Shown here one piece after another: positions 14,630 through 14,682 of a stretch of DNA of 14,682 nucleotides. A model generated the notes under the pieces. The model had not been told where the DNA came from, did not search any database, and saw only the letters and a program-made list of their open reading frames with translations. Source of the DNA: Bacteroidales bacterium (GTDB lineage: Bacteria; Bacteroidota; Bacteroidia; Bacteroidales; UBA10428); assembly GCA_030626465.1 (NCBI GenBank), contig DAOUOU010000056.1, positions 1-14,682 of the forward strand, written 5' to 3'. The position numbers were made by a program, and so were the translations under genes. Within the stretch, counting starts at the first letter, position 1. Each line of letters opens with the position of its first letter.

Positions 14630-14682
14630 TTTAAATGCGCGCGAGTATCATTTATTGCTCCAAAAATCGAATACGCAACCAA

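Noticed and set aside
13001..14634. Target-site duplication flanking the insertion sequence
   Set aside because: The bases directly outside the ends are CTATG on the left and TTTAA on the right and do not match at any length of 3 to 6 bp.

Overview
The window looks like a chromosomal segment from a member of the Bacteroidota, probably a Bacteroidales/Marinilabiliales-type carbohydrate degrader; the exact genus cannot be read from it. The signs are a SusC/SusD pair, a FecR anti-sigma factor with a C-terminal DUF4974 domain, lipoprotein signals followed by acidic residues (the Bacteroidota surface-export pattern), genes without clear Shine-Dalgarno sites, a TAnnTTTG promoter box, and an IS1380-family insertion sequence.

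Region 1 (1-9344) is the regulatory and uptake part of a polysaccharide utilization locus. It holds the end of a FecR-type anti-sigma factor, a TonB-dependent SusC transporter with an N-terminal STN signalling domain, a SusD glycan-binding lipoprotein, and two surface glycan-binding-type lipoproteins. The first of these has two IPT/TIG domains. The second has six IPT/TIG repeats at a very regular spacing. Their C-terminal domains are visibly related to each other. The spacing (9, 25 and 18 nt) indicates one operon from susC to the last lipoprotein. FecR next to an STN-bearing SusC suggests the classic surface-signalling circuit: substrate, then SusC STN, then FecR, then an ECF sigma factor encoded to the left of the window. 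No glycoside hydrolase, lyase or sulfatase is present. The run ends at a strong intrinsic terminator (9412-9441), preceded by a 9-codon ORF that could be the stub of a lost gene.

Region 2 (9345-12498) is housekeeping-like: a short two-part palindromic repeat, a Bacteroidota-type promoter box, a three-gene operon (lemA, a small soluble TPM-domain protein, and a membrane-anchored TPM protein with a Gly-rich tail), and then a single gene for a uroporphyrinogen decarboxylase-superfamily protein of the MtaA/CmuA type.

Region 3 (12499-14682) is non-coding and mobile DNA. It has a tandem array of about 149-bp structured repeats whose hairpins show compensatory base changes between copies. Next to it is an apparently complete IS1380-family element (13006-14629) with 13-bp perfect terminal inverted repeats and an intact 431-residue transposase on the minus strand.

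No CRISPR array, tRNA, rRNA or recognisable defence system was seen. The most unusual items are the covarying structured repeats, the six-fold IPT lipoprotein, and the 8-bp GC-rich inverted flanks placed symmetrically outside the insertion sequence.
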